In this document: one piece after another, positions 17,946-25,913 of the stretch | How positions within the stretch are numbered: the stretch's first letter is position 1 | How the letters are laid out: each line of letters opens with the position of its first letter | Source: Oceaniglobus trochenteri | Lineage (GTDB): Bacteria > Pseudomonadota > Alphaproteobacteria > Rhodobacterales > Rhodobacteraceae | NCBI RefSeq assembly: GCF_020529025.1 | Contig: NZ_JACNMM010000013.1 | Coordinates: 43,449-107,448, forward strand | Length of the DNA: 64,000 nt | Reading direction: 5' to 3' | Notes under the pieces: generated by a model | What the model was told of the DNA's origin: nothing | What the model saw: only the letters and a program-made list of their open reading frames with translations | Database searches by the model: none | Program-made: the position numbers and the translations under genes

Positions 17946-18371
17946 TCAGCCCCGCGCGGCCGCTTCGATCTGGGCGCGCAGCGGGTTCAGGTCGTAACCG
18001 CCGCGGGCGGCGGCGGCGATCAGATCATCGGGGGCGGCCTCGGCGGCCTGGCTCAGCGCCCAGACGACCGACGAGCGCATCCCAGAACGGCAATAGGCGA
18101 ACACCGGCCCTTCGGAGTCGGCCACTGCGGACCGCTGAACCGCGATGTTGTCGTTGCTCATCGCGCCGCTGATCACCGGGTTGTAGGTGAATTTCAGACC
18201 TGCCGCATCGGCCGCCTGGGCCATCACGACGCTGCTTTCGCCCGGGCCGGTCTCTTCATCCGGGCGGTTGCAGATGACAGAGGTGAAACCGGCCTTTTTC
18301 AGGGCGGCCATGTCATCGGGTTCGATCTGCCCGGCAACGGCGTAGTCGTCGGTCAAGGTGTTGATCTGCAT
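17946..18371 (-). CDS. TIGR01244 family protein (Blh/DSP-like phosphatase fold)
   Basis: A 141-residue cytoplasmic protein of the TIGR01244 family, which is often fused or adjacent to persulfide dioxygenases and annotated as a sulfur transferase. The CX5R loop YCRSGMRSS gives Cys94 and Arg99, as in dual-specificity phosphatases and rhodanese-like enzymes. VICNRPDEE near residue 35 is another family hallmark. The start at 18371 is set by GAGGA eight bases upstream. It is the last gene of a leftward sulfur cassette with YeeE-type carriers and an MBL hydrolase. Confidence 0.85.
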   Translation of the reverse strand: MQINTLTDDYAVAGQIEPDDMAALKKAGFTSVICNRPDEETGPGESSVVMAQAADAAGLKFTYNPVISGAMSNDNIAVQRSAVADSEGPVFAYCRSGMRSSVVWALSQAAEAAPDDLIAAAARGGYDLNPLRAQIEAAARG

Positions 18372-18379
18372 CGGTATCC

Positions 18380-18811
18380 TCATTCGGCTGGTGTGGGTGT
18401 TGAAAGGCGGGCGCGCAGGTGCGGCGCGGCCCACATACCCAAGGCCATCGCGGCGATAAAGACAAGCCCGCCCAGGCCATTGAAGGTGGAAGCGGCCAGC
18501 GCCGGACCGGGGCAGAGGCCCGAAAGCCCCCAGCCCATGCCGAACATCACCGACCCCAGGATCAGGTTGCGCCCCAGCTTCTGTTCGGGCGCTGCGGGAA
18601 AGCTGCCGCCCAGCGCGGGGCGGCGGCTCCGGGTCATCATCCAGGCCAGGGCCATGGGCAGGATCGCGCCGCCCATGACGAAGGCCAGCGTCGGGTCCCA
18701 AGCGCCGAAGAAATCAAGCCAACCGCGCACCTTCGCGGTATCCACCATGCCGGAAACCAGAAGGCCGGTCCCGAACAGCGCGCCCGAGATTGCAGCAAAG
18801 ACAAGGCGCAT
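18380..18811 (-). CDS. YeeE/YedE family membrane protein, C-terminal half type
   Basis: A 143-residue membrane protein with four hydrophobic segments, matching the second half of YeeE/YedE (DUF395) thiosulfate or sulfur-compound carriers: LLVSGMVDTAKVRGWLDFFGAWDP early and GMGWGLSGLCPGPALA (residues 96-111), with the conserved Cys of the GLCPGP loop. The start overlaps the stop of the other half (ATGA), so the two are made in equal amounts and probably form one carrier for thiosulfate or another reduced sulfur compound. Confidence 0.85.
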   Translation of the reverse strand: MRLVFAAISGALFGTGLLVSGMVDTAKVRGWLDFFGAWDPTLAFVMGGAILPMALAWMMTRSRRPALGGSFPAAPEQKLGRNLILGSVMFGMGWGLSGLCPGPALAASTFNGLGGLVFIAAMALGMWAAPHLRARLSTPTPAE

Positions 18812-19236
18812 CAGATCACCCCCAGAAGATGGCGGAACAGCACGACAGAAACGGCCCCCGCCCCGATATAGATGCAGGTGGCCACGATCCCGCGCAGGGA
18901 CAGGCGCGAAATTCCGCAAACCCCATGCCCCGAGGTGCAGCCATTGGCCAACCGCGTGCCAAGCCCCACCAGCAGGCCGGCCCCGATCAGAACCGCGAAA
19001 TTGCCTGTCAGATGCGTGTCGGGCGCACCCGTCACCAGCACGATCAGGGCGGGCAGGCCGATCAGCCCCGCCAGAAAGGCCAGCCTTTCGCGCGCCTGCG
19101 CCCCGGCCGATCCGTCGATCAACCCGCCGACGATCCCCGAGGCACCCATGATCCGCCCGTTCACCAAGAGGTAAAGCGCCCCCGCACATCCGATCAGCCC
19201 GCCGCCAAGCAGGCCCAGTATCCAGTCTTGTGGCAT
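18811..19236 (-). CDS. YeeE/YedE family membrane protein, N-terminal half type
   Basis: Partner of the gene that follows, 141 residues with four or five hydrophobic segments. The loop NGCTSGHGVCGISRLSLRG (residues 98-116) with two cysteines is the YeeE/YedE hallmark and, in characterised members, lies on the thiosulfate path. Together the two halves match PmpA/PmpB-type split carriers. It begins eight bases after the MBL hydrolase gene, and the cassette is expected to be induced by sulfide or persulfide through the ArsR regulator at 20196. Confidence 0.87.
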   Translation of the reverse strand: MPQDWILGLLGGGLIGCAGALYLLVNGRIMGASGIVGGLIDGSAGAQARERLAFLAGLIGLPALIVLVTGAPDTHLTGNFAVLIGAGLLVGLGTRLANGCTSGHGVCGISRLSLRGIVATCIYIGAGAVSVVLFRHLLGVI

Positions 19237-19244
19237 ATCCGTTC

Positions 19245-20105
19245 CTAGAGTTTGTTGAGCGGCAGTTTCAGCATGACATCGCCCTTTGCATCGGGCGGCG
19301 GCATCTGACCGGCGCGCATGTTGATCTGAAGCGAGGGCAGGATCAGCTTGGGCATGCCCAGTGTCGCGTCACGCTCCTGCCGCATCCTGACGAAATCGGC
19401 GCCGCTGCGCCCGGCCAGGTGCACGTTCTTTTGCTTCTGCGCGCCGACGGTGGTTTCCCAGGCGTATTCCTCGCGTCCGGGGGCCTTGTAATCGTGGCAG
19501 ACGAAGATTCGGGTGTCGTCGGGCAGGGCCAGGATCTTCTGGATCGAATCGAACAGCACCTCGGCCGAGCCGCCGGGAAAATCGCAGCGCGCCGTGCCGA
19601 AGTCGGGCATGAACAGCGTGTCGCCCACGAAGGCCGCGTCTCCGATCACATAGGTCAGGCAGGCAGGCGTGTGGCCGGGCGTGTGCAGGACATCGCCGCG
19701 CAACTGCCCGATGTGAAAGCTGTCGCCATCCTTGAACAGCGCGTCGAACTGCGAACCGTCGCGCTGAAACTCGGTGCCTTCGTTGAAAACCTTGCCGAAG
19801 GTATCCTGCACCACGGTGATCCGGTCGCCGATGCCGATCTTGCCGCCCAGCCGCTGTTGCAGGTAGGGCGCGGCCGAAAGGTGATCGGCGTGGACATGGG
19901 ATTCGAGGATCCATTCCACCCGCAGCCCTTCGGATTCGACATGGGCGATGATCCGGTCGGCCGAGGCGGTATCGGTGCGCCCCGAGGCATGGTCGAAATC
20001 AAGGACGGAATCGATGATCGCGGCGGAATCGCCCGCCGGGTCGCGCACGACGTAGGAGATGGTGTTGGTGGCTTCGTCGAAAAAGGCTGTAACCTGCGGC
20101 TGCAT
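19245..20105 (-). CDS. MBL-fold persulfide dioxygenase-like hydrolase (Blh/ETHE1 type)
   Basis: A 286-residue metallo-beta-lactamase-fold protein. The metal motif is H70-x-H72-x-D74-H75 (ESHVHADHLSAA), followed by LHTPGHTPACL and FVGDTLFMPDFGTARCDFPGG, the pattern of ETHE1-like persulfide dioxygenases and Blh. It should oxidise glutathione persulfide to sulfite, or act on another persulfide, in the cytoplasm. The ATG at 20105 (MQPQVTAFF) is chosen over an extension reaching into the promoter. It is the first gene of the leftward sulfur operon. Confidence 0.88.
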   Translation of the reverse strand: MQPQVTAFFDEATNTISYVVRDPAGDSAAIIDSVLDFDHASGRTDTASADRIIAHVESEGLRVEWILESHVHADHLSAAPYLQQRLGGKIGIGDRITVVQDTFGKVFNEGTEFQRDGSQFDALFKDGDSFHIGQLRGDVLHTPGHTPACLTYVIGDAAFVGDTLFMPDFGTARCDFPGGSAEVLFDSIQKILALPDDTRIFVCHDYKAPGREEYAWETTVGAQKQKNVHLAGRSGADFVRMRQERDATLGMPKLILPSLQINMRAGQMPPPDAKGDVMLKLPLNKL

Positions 20106-20195
20106 GGCGTGGCTCCCTCTGGTTTCCCCTAGTGTAGGGGTGGCGGTGATATATTGCAATCTTGATATGTTTGTGACGCCGCGCTAGAAGGGGGC
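20106..20195. promoter_or_regulatory. Divergent promoter of the sulfur cassette
   Basis: A 90-base gap between the persulfide dioxygenase gene and the ArsR regulator. The middle (about 20150-20171) is AT-rich in a GC-rich genome and holds two GATAT copies around ATTGCAAT. BigR-type repressors bind AT-rich imperfect palindromes in such positions, so this is the likely operator, covering both promoters. Confidence 0.5.
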
Positions 20196-20507
20196 ATGAC
20201 CCAGACCGCCCCCGATCTTGTCGAAATGGCCGATGCCGCCCAGCAGGCCGCCGCCGCCATGCGCGCCCTGTCCAATCCTTCGCGGCTTTTGATCCTGTGC
20301 AAGCTGGTCGAGGGGCCGGCCAGTGTCGGGACGCTGGAACAGGCGCTGGGGCTGGGGCAGGCCTATGTTTCACAGCAACTGGCCCGCCTGCGCCAGGATG
20401 GCGTGGTCGGCGCCACCCGCAAGGGGCGGACGGTGGTCTATGCGCTGAAAGACCCGCGCATCACGCCGGTGCTGATCGCGCTTCATTCCGCCTATTGCCC
20501 CCGCTGA
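20196..20507 (+). CDS. ArsR-family sulfide/persulfide repressor (BigR/SqrR-like)
   Basis: A 103-residue winged-helix repressor. The recognition region is GLGQAYVSQQLARLRQDGVV (residues 52-71). Two cysteines, Cys35 (LLILCKLVEG) and Cys101 (HSAYCPR), are 66 residues apart, the same spacing as Cys41/Cys107 of SqrR, which form a tetrasulfide bridge with persulfide and release DNA. Metal-binding residues of classical ArsR proteins are absent. It is divergent from the sulfur cassette it presumably represses. Confidence 0.9.
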   Translation: MTQTAPDLVEMADAAQQAAAAMRALSNPSRLLILCKLVEGPASVGTLEQALGLGQAYVSQQLARLRQDGVVGATRKGRTVVYALKDPRITPVLIALHSAYCPR

Positions 20508-20635
20508 TCGTGAATTTCACACCAGCGTCACACAACCTGTGGTAGAGTTGACCTTGCGGAAGGCTGTTGCCCCCAAGGGAACGGCCAGGGAACGCCGCAC
20601 CGGGAAATTGCCACAGCCACAAAGGGGGAAATGCC

Positions 20636-20833
20636 ATGCTGGAATCACGTGCCGCAACCGTCGAACGCCTGTTCACCGACATTGCCCAATCGCGGGATAC
20701 GGGGCAGGGTTTGCGCCGGCGCATCGCTTCGCTGCGGGCCTGCGGGCTTGCCTCACCGTCCGAAATCGCGCGGCTGGAACGGGCACTGGAAACCCGCCAG
20801 TCCGAGGACATGTGGGACAACGTGCCCGTCTGA
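20636..20833 (+). CDS. Small helical protein of unknown function
   Basis: A 65-residue, mostly helical and charged protein (MLESRAATVERLFTDIAQ...). The ATG follows AAAGGGGG at good spacing, and codon use matches the neighbours. There is no membrane segment and no known motif. It lies 128 bases after the ArsR regulator and converges with the acyl-CoA dehydrogenase five bases away. A product expressed under its own promoter is plausible, with TTGACC near 20547 as a candidate -35. Confidence 0.55.
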   Translation: MLESRAATVERLFTDIAQSRDTGQGLRRRIASLRACGLASPSEIARLERALETRQSEDMWDNVPV

Positions 20834-20838
20834 ACCGG

Positions 20839-22074
20839 TCAGATTTTCTGCTGGGTGTGGCGGCGCAGCTCGGCCCGGGCCACCTGGCGGCGATGCACGG
20901 CGTCGGGCCCGTCGGCCAGGCGCAGGGTGCGCAGGTTGCACCACTGACGGGCCAGGGGGGTATCCTGTGATATCCCCTCGGCGCCGTACATCTGCACCGC
21001 CTGATCGGTGATCTTCAGGGCGATCGTCGGCGCCACCACCTTGATCTGCGAAATCCAGGGGGCGGCGGCGCGGGGGTCGCCCTGATCCATCATCCAGGCC
21101 GCCTTGAGACACAGCAGACGCGCCTGTTCGATCTCCATCCGCGCCTCGGCGATGTGATCGAAATTCGCGCCAAGCTGGGCCAGCGGCTTGCCGAAAGCCT
21201 CGCGCGCAAGCGAGCGGCGGCACATGAGCTCCAGCGCACGCTCGGCCTGGCCGATGGCCCGCATGCAGTGATGGATGCGCCCCGGCCCAAGCCGCCCCTG
21301 TGCAATCTCGAACCCCCGCCCGAGGCCAAGCAGCAGGTTTTCCCTTGGCACCCGCACATCGGTGAATCGGATGTGGTAATGCCCGTGGGGCGCGTCGTCG
21401 TGGCCATAAACCTGCATCGGGCGCAGTTTCTCGATGCCGGGGCTGTCGGCAGGCACCACGATCATCGAATGGCGCTGGTGTTTCGGGGCGTCGTCGCCTG
21501 CCGTGCGCACCATGACGATATAGACCGCACAGCGCGGATCGCCCGCGCCGGTCGCCCACCATTTTTCGCCATTCAGAACATAGCAGTCACCCTCGGCCAC
21601 GCAGGACATGGCGATATTGGTGGCGTCGGAACTGGCGACATCGGGTTCTGTCATCAGATAGGCGCTTCGGATGTCGCCGTTCAGAAGGGGGGCAAGCCAG
21701 CGCTCCTTCATCTGTGCCGTGCCGTGGCGTTCGAAAACCTCCATGTTGCCGGTGTCGGGGGCATTGCAATTGAAGACCTCGGCAGCAAGATGGGATTTGC
21801 CCATCTCCTCGGCCAGATAGGCATATTCGACGGTGGACAGGCCCAGCCCCCGGTCGCTGTCGGTCAGCCAGAAGTTCCACAATCCCCGCTCTTTCGCGCG
21901 GGCCTTCAGCCCCTCCAGAATCTCGGTCTGGCGCGGGGTGAACTGCCAGCGGTCGCCCACCTGAACCTCGGCCAGGTATTCGGCATCAAGGGGCGCGATG
22001 TCGTCGCGCACCATGTCGCGCACCGCCGACAACAGGGGCGCGAGGCGTTCGGTGGGGCCAAGGGACATGGTCAT
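20839..22074 (-). CDS. Acyl-CoA dehydrogenase (ACAD10/11 type)
   Basis: FAD-dependent acyl-CoA dehydrogenase family member of 411 residues. The family motifs SAYLMTEPDVASSDATNI (near residue 140), LNGEKWWATGAGDPRC and the C-terminal QMYGAEGISQDTPLARQWCNLRTLRLADGPDAVHR are clear, the last being typical of the ACAD10/ACAD11/LvaC-like branch. In that branch a partner kinase phosphorylates a 4-hydroxyacyl-CoA and the dehydrogenase domain removes the phosphate. A kinase of the right family is encoded divergently 99 bases away. The start MTMSLGPTERL has a weak ribosome site, and a second ATG is six bases on. Confidence 0.92.
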   Translation of the reverse strand: MTMSLGPTERLAPLLSAVRDMVRDDIAPLDAEYLAEVQVGDRWQFTPRQTEILEGLKARAKERGLWNFWLTDSDRGLGLSTVEYAYLAEEMGKSHLAAEVFNCNAPDTGNMEVFERHGTAQMKERWLAPLLNGDIRSAYLMTEPDVASSDATNIAMSCVAEGDCYVLNGEKWWATGAGDPRCAVYIVMVRTAGDDAPKHQRHSMIVVPADSPGIEKLRPMQVYGHDDAPHGHYHIRFTDVRVPRENLLLGLGRGFEIAQGRLGPGRIHHCMRAIGQAERALELMCRRSLAREAFGKPLAQLGANFDHIAEARMEIEQARLLCLKAAWMMDQGDPRAAAPWISQIKVVAPTIALKITDQAVQMYGAEGISQDTPLARQWCNLRTLRLADGPDAVHRRQVARAELRRHTQQKI

Positions 22075-22173
22075 GTGTCGAACCTTCTGCTGGGTTTGCG
22101 CATCCTGACCGCAACGGCGGGCGGGATCAATCGAGGGATTGCGTCGCGGGGCGGTGCCGCTACTAATTGCGCC

Positions 22174-23208
22174 ATGACCGCAAGCCATCCCTCCACCCCC
22201 GAAGACCTGGGCGACTGGATCGCCGCCGAGATGCCGCAGATCGGACAGGTGCGCCGGATCGTGAAATTCCCCGATGGGCAATCGAACCCCACCTACCGGA
22301 TCGAGGCCGAAGGCGGGCGGTTCGTGCTGCGGGCCAAGCCGCCGGGCGACTTGCTGAAATCGGCGCATATGGTCGACCGGGAGTATCGCGTGATGGCCGC
22401 TTTGGCGCAAACCGATGTGCCGGTGCCGCCCATGCTGCGCCTTATGCCGGACGGGGCGCCGCCTCTGGGGCGGGCGTTTTTCATCATGGGCCATCTTGAC
22501 GGGCGCATCTTCTGGGACCCGGCGCTTCCCGACCTGAAGAGCGAGGAGCGCGGCGCGATCTTCGATGCCATGAACGATGTGCTGGCGCGCCTGCACAGTG
22601 TCGATCCGGTGGATATCGGGCTTGGTGATTACGGTCGGCCGGGCAACTATTTCGCCCGCCAGACCGATCTCTGGGCCCGCCAATACGCCGCCAGCGCGAT
22701 TGAACCGCTGCCCGACATGGCGCATCTGGCGCAGTGGTTGCAGGATGAATTGCCGCCCGATGACGGGCAGGTGGCGCTGGTGCATGGCGATTACCGGATG
22801 GACAACATGATCTTCGCCCCCGATGCCCCCCGCGTCATCGGTCTGCTCGACTGGGAGCTGAGCACGCTGGGCCACCCGCTTGCGGACCTGGCCTATCAAT
22901 GCATGCAATGGCGGCTGCCCCATGATGGCGGAATGCGCGGGCTTGGCGGGCTGAACCGGCACGATCTGGGCCTGCCGGACGAGGCCGACTATGTCGCGGC
23001 CTATTGCAAACGGCGCGGCCTTGGCCCTATCGACAACTGGACCTTCTATCTGGCCTTTTCCTTTTTCCGGCTGGCGGCCATTCTGGAAGGCGTGGTGGCG
23101 CGGGCGCGGTCGGGCAATGCGTCTAATCCCGCGACGGCGAAACTTTATGCCGGGTCGATCCCGGTTCTGGCGCAGATGGCGGCGCGGCTGACGCGCGAAG
23201 GGGCTTAG
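22174..23208 (+). CDS. APH-family acyl-CoA kinase-like phosphotransferase
   Basis: A 344-residue aminoglycoside-phosphotransferase-fold kinase of the branch linked to acyl-CoA dehydrogenases. The nucleotide-binding start is FPDGQSNPTYRI (near residue 33) with the Lys of LRAKPPGDL, the catalytic loop LVHGDYRMDNMIF (HGDxxxxN) is near residue 205, and the metal-binding GLLDWELSTLGHPLADLAYQ near 225. This is not a drug-resistance enzyme: ACAD10/11 N-terminal domains and LvaA share these motifs and phosphorylate 4-hydroxyacyl-CoAs. It is followed three bases later by a FadB-like gene, presumably in one operon. Confidence 0.88.
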   Translation: MTASHPSTPEDLGDWIAAEMPQIGQVRRIVKFPDGQSNPTYRIEAEGGRFVLRAKPPGDLLKSAHMVDREYRVMAALAQTDVPVPPMLRLMPDGAPPLGRAFFIMGHLDGRIFWDPALPDLKSEERGAIFDAMNDVLARLHSVDPVDIGLGDYGRPGNYFARQTDLWARQYAASAIEPLPDMAHLAQWLQDELPPDDGQVALVHGDYRMDNMIFAPDAPRVIGLLDWELSTLGHPLADLAYQCMQWRLPHDGGMRGLGGLNRHDLGLPDEADYVAAYCKRRGLGPIDNWTFYLAFSFFRLAAILEGVVARARSGNASNPATAKLYAGSIPVLAQMAARLTREGA

Positions 23209-23211
23209 GCG

Positions 23212-25236
23212 ATGCAGATCGACATGGAACGACAGGGCGATGTGGCGGTGATCCGGTTTGCCAACCCGCCGCTGAACGCCCTGGACAAGGCGACGCGCGG
23301 CGCGCTGAAGGCGGCGCTGGACGATGCCCTGTCCATCGCCGAGGTGCGCGCCATCGTCCTTGCCGCCCGTGGCGACGATTTCTGCGCCGGCAGCGACGAA
23401 ACCACGGGCGGCGCGGCGCCCAGCCTGGGCGATCTGTGCCTTGCCATCGAGGGCGCGCAAAAGCCGGTGATCGCGGCGCTTTCCGGCGCGGTTCTGGGCG
23501 ATGGCATCGACCTGGCGGCGGCCTGTCACTATCGCGTCGGGCGCCGCGATCTGCGGCTGGGGGCGCCGGGCATCCGGCTGGGCCTGCCGCCCTCGGGCGG
23601 GGCGACCCAGCGGTTGCCGCGCCTTGTGGGGGGCGGCGCGGCGCTGTCGCTGCTGCTGGGGGGCAGGGCGCGCCCCGCGATGGAGGGGTTTCTGGATGCG
23701 CCCCTGGCCGAGGATGCCGTCTCGGCCGCGCTGGCCATGGCGGCCCGTCATCTGGCCCCGCGCCCGACCGCGACGCGCAGCCAGGCCAGGGGCGATTTCA
23801 TGGGGTTCATGAAGGCGGTGGCCAAGGCCCGCGCCGCCAGCGAAGGATCACCGCTGGACGCACCCGAGCGGATCATCGCCTGTGTCGAAGGTGCGCTGAT
23901 CCTGCCCTTCGAAACCGGGTTGGAGATGGAGCAGGCCGCCTATGCCGATTGCCTCGCGGATCCGGCGGGCCAGGCCCTGCGCCACATGGCCCGGGCCGAG
24001 GTTGCGGCCGCCCGCTGGCCGCTGGCCACTGGCGGGCGGGCGCGCACCGTCGCGCGTGTGGCGATCACCGGCGGCACCGCGCGGGCAGGGGAACTGGCGC
24101 TGGTCTGTCTTGATGCCGGGCTTGAGGTACTGCTGGTGGAACTGGAGCCCGAGGGCCAGGCGGCGGTTCTGGAACGGCTGCTGGATCTTTATGACGATGC
24201 CGTGGCCCGGGGCACCCTGGGCGAGAAGGAACGCGATGCACGCCTTCTGCGGGTTCAGCCCGAGGCCACCTTCGACGACCTGGGCAGCGTTGACGTGATA
24301 TGGGAGGCGGGGCCGGACGATCCGGTGCTCAAGCGCGAGATCTGGTCGGCCATCGGCCTTCTGGCGCGCCCCGGCGCCCTGCTTCTGGCGGCGGGCGACG
24401 TGATCGCGCCCGAAACGCTGGCCGAACTGGCCGAACGCCCCGAAGACCTGATCGGCGTGCAGATGCCCGGCCCGGCCCACCTGGCCAGCCTGGCCGAGCT
24501 TCTGCCACCGCCGCACTGTTCGCCCGATACCGTCGCCACCGCGCTGTCGCTGATGCGCCGGCTGCATCGTCAGCCCGTGCTGGGCATCGCCGCGCCGGGC
24601 GGCCTGGTGCAACACCTGACCCAGACCCTGCAACAGGCGATCGAGGCGCTGCTGATCGGCGGGCACAGCGGTGAAACCATCGACCAGGCGCTGAGCGATT
24701 ACGGCTTCCGGCGGGCGCATTGCATCCTGATGGACGCCCGGGGGCTTGACCATCTGCTGGCCCACCGCCAGGCCCTGCGCGGCGACGACAGCCCGCAGAT
24801 GGCGCTTCTGGATGCATTGGTCGACAGCGGGCTGACGGGCCGCGCGGCGGGGGCCGGACTGTTCACCTGGCGCGATGGCGCGCCCGAGGACGAACCCCCC
24901 GAAAGCCGCGCGGTGATGGAGGCGCTGGCCCAGTCCGGCGTGCCCTGCGCCAGGGACGTGACGCGCGCCGATATCGCCCATCTCTGCGCTGCGGCCCTGG
25001 CCAACGCGGGGGCGGCCCTGCTGGACGCCGGCGCCGTTGCCCATGCCGCAACCATCGACGTGGCCGCCGTTCACGCGCTTGGCTTTCCGCGTTGGCGGGG
25101 CGGGCCGATGATGGCCGCCGACAGCCGCGGCCTTGTCCGGGTCGAACGTGACATTGCCGCCATCGGCTCCGACACGCCGGTTTCGCCGCTGTTTTCCGAT
25201 TGCATCAAGAACGGCAGGGCGCTGGCGGGCCGCTAG
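23212..25236 (+). CDS. FadB-like two-domain protein with degenerate active sites
   Basis: A 674-residue protein with the order of a fatty-acid oxidation multifunctional enzyme: enoyl-CoA hydratase (about 1-190), 3-hydroxyacyl-CoA dehydrogenase NAD domain (about 275-450) and two C-terminal helical domains. By eye, the hydratase Glu of GGGxEL is Asp (GDGIDL) and the second catalytic Glu (PExxLG) is Gly (PGIRLG). The dehydrogenase GxGxxG is replaced by TGGTARAG, and the catalytic His of HFFxP is Gln (VQMPGP). The frame is intact and codon use normal, so it looks like a maintained protein with lost or altered activity. It lies in one operon with the kinase and ends in a 3-base overlap with a convergent gene. 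Confidence 0.82.
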   Translation: MQIDMERQGDVAVIRFANPPLNALDKATRGALKAALDDALSIAEVRAIVLAARGDDFCAGSDETTGGAAPSLGDLCLAIEGAQKPVIAALSGAVLGDGIDLAAACHYRVGRRDLRLGAPGIRLGLPPSGGATQRLPRLVGGGAALSLLLGGRARPAMEGFLDAPLAEDAVSAALAMAARHLAPRPTATRSQARGDFMGFMKAVAKARAASEGSPLDAPERIIACVEGALILPFETGLEMEQAAYADCLADPAGQALRHMARAEVAAARWPLATGGRARTVARVAITGGTARAGELALVCLDAGLEVLLVELEPEGQAAVLERLLDLYDDAVARGTLGEKERDARLLRVQPEATFDDLGSVDVIWEAGPDDPVLKREIWSAIGLLARPGALLLAAGDVIAPETLAELAERPEDLIGVQMPGPAHLASLAELLPPPHCSPDTVATALSLMRRLHRQPVLGIAAPGGLVQHLTQTLQQAIEALLIGGHSGETIDQALSDYGFRRAHCILMDARGLDHLLAHRQALRGDDSPQMALLDALVDSGLTGRAAGAGLFTWRDGAPEDEPPESRAVMEALAQSGVPCARDVTRADIAHLCAAALANAGAALLDAGAVAHAATIDVAAVHALGFPRWRGGPMMAADSRGLVRVERDIAAIGSDTPVSPLFSDCIKNGRALAGR

Positions 25237-25448
25237 GCCAGGAAGATCCCGACAACCACCAGCATCAGCCCCAGCACCGACAACAAGAGCGCGCCCATGT
25301 TCACCGCCATCAGCTTTTGCAGGCGGGCGCGCATCTCGGCGTCTTCGGCGCCCGAGCGGCGGATGCGCACCGCGCTGACGATGCACCAGATCAGGCCGCA
25401 GAGCCCGACCAGGGATAGGGCCGCGCCGCTCCAGATTACGCTGTCCAT
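25233..25448 (-). CDS. Small two-helix inner-membrane protein
   Basis: A 71-residue protein with two hydrophobic segments (residues 6-27 and 48-69) joined by a basic, charged loop (VRIRRSGAEDAEMRARLQKL), so both ends probably face the same side. The ATG at 25448 is preceded by GAAAGGAAC on this strand. Its stop overlaps the stop of the convergent FadB-like gene. No motif was recognised. Confidence 0.65.
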   Translation of the reverse strand: MDSVIWSGAALSLVGLCGLIWCIVSAVRIRRSGAEDAEMRARLQKLMAVNMGALLLSVLGLMLVVVGIFLA

Positions 25449-25583
25449 GGGGTTCCTTTCGCTCTGGCTGTTGCGCAATCCCCTAGACGATCCGCCGAAT
25501 GCACGCAATCGCGCCGTCGGACTTGCGGCGATGGCGACTGAAAGCTAGTCATCTGGCAAAACCACAATATCAAGAGGCCCAAG

Positions 25584-25862
25584 ATGAGCGACATGCCCCC
25601 CCCCGAAACCTCCGGCCCCGACAGCAACTACCGCGTGACGGCGGACGAACTGCGCCAGTTCATCGAACGTTTCGAGCGGCTGGAGCAGGAAAAGAAGGAC
25701 ATCACGGAAGCCCAGAAAGAGGTGATGGCCGAGGCAAAGGGCCGTGGCTATGACACCAAGGTCATGCGCAAGATCATCGCCCTGCGCAAGCGCGACAAGG
25801 ACGACATCGCCGAGGAAGAGGCGGTTCTGGAAATGTACATGGAAGCCCTTGGCATGGCCTGA
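25584..25862 (+). CDS. gapR: GapR-family nucleoid-associated protein (DUF2312)
   Basis: A 92-residue DNA-binding protein of the GapR/DUF2312 family, conserved across alphaproteobacteria. The family core is ELRQFIERFERLEQEKKDITEAQKEVMAEAKGRGYDTKVMRKIIALRK (abbreviated in position: residues 22-70), with the charged coiled-coil N-terminal helix and the DTKVMRKI basic patch. In Caulobacter, GapR forms tetramers around overtwisted DNA ahead of replication and transcription. A polar N-terminal tail of about 18 residues varies between species. Confidence 0.93.
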   Translation: MSDMPPPETSGPDSNYRVTADELRQFIERFERLEQEKKDITEAQKEVMAEAKGRGYDTKVMRKIIALRKRDKDDIAEEEAVLEMYMEALGMA

Positions 25863-25913
25863 GGCGATGCGCCGCGCCGGGGCATTCCTGCGCGGCGCGG
25901 TGACCGTCCCGCG

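Noticed and set aside
22174..23208. Aminoglycoside resistance kinase
   Set aside because: The sequence follows the acyl-CoA-linked branch (FPDGQSNPTYRI, HGDYRMDN), and its neighbours are acyl-CoA genes, so a drug-resistance role is unlikely.
20839..23751. A 970-codon open frame on the minus strand across the kinase and FadB-like genes
   Set aside because: Only the part below 22074 is the acyl-CoA dehydrogenase. The rest is antisense to well-supported genes, Arg/Gln/His-rich, and without motifs. Long antisense frames are common at this GC content.
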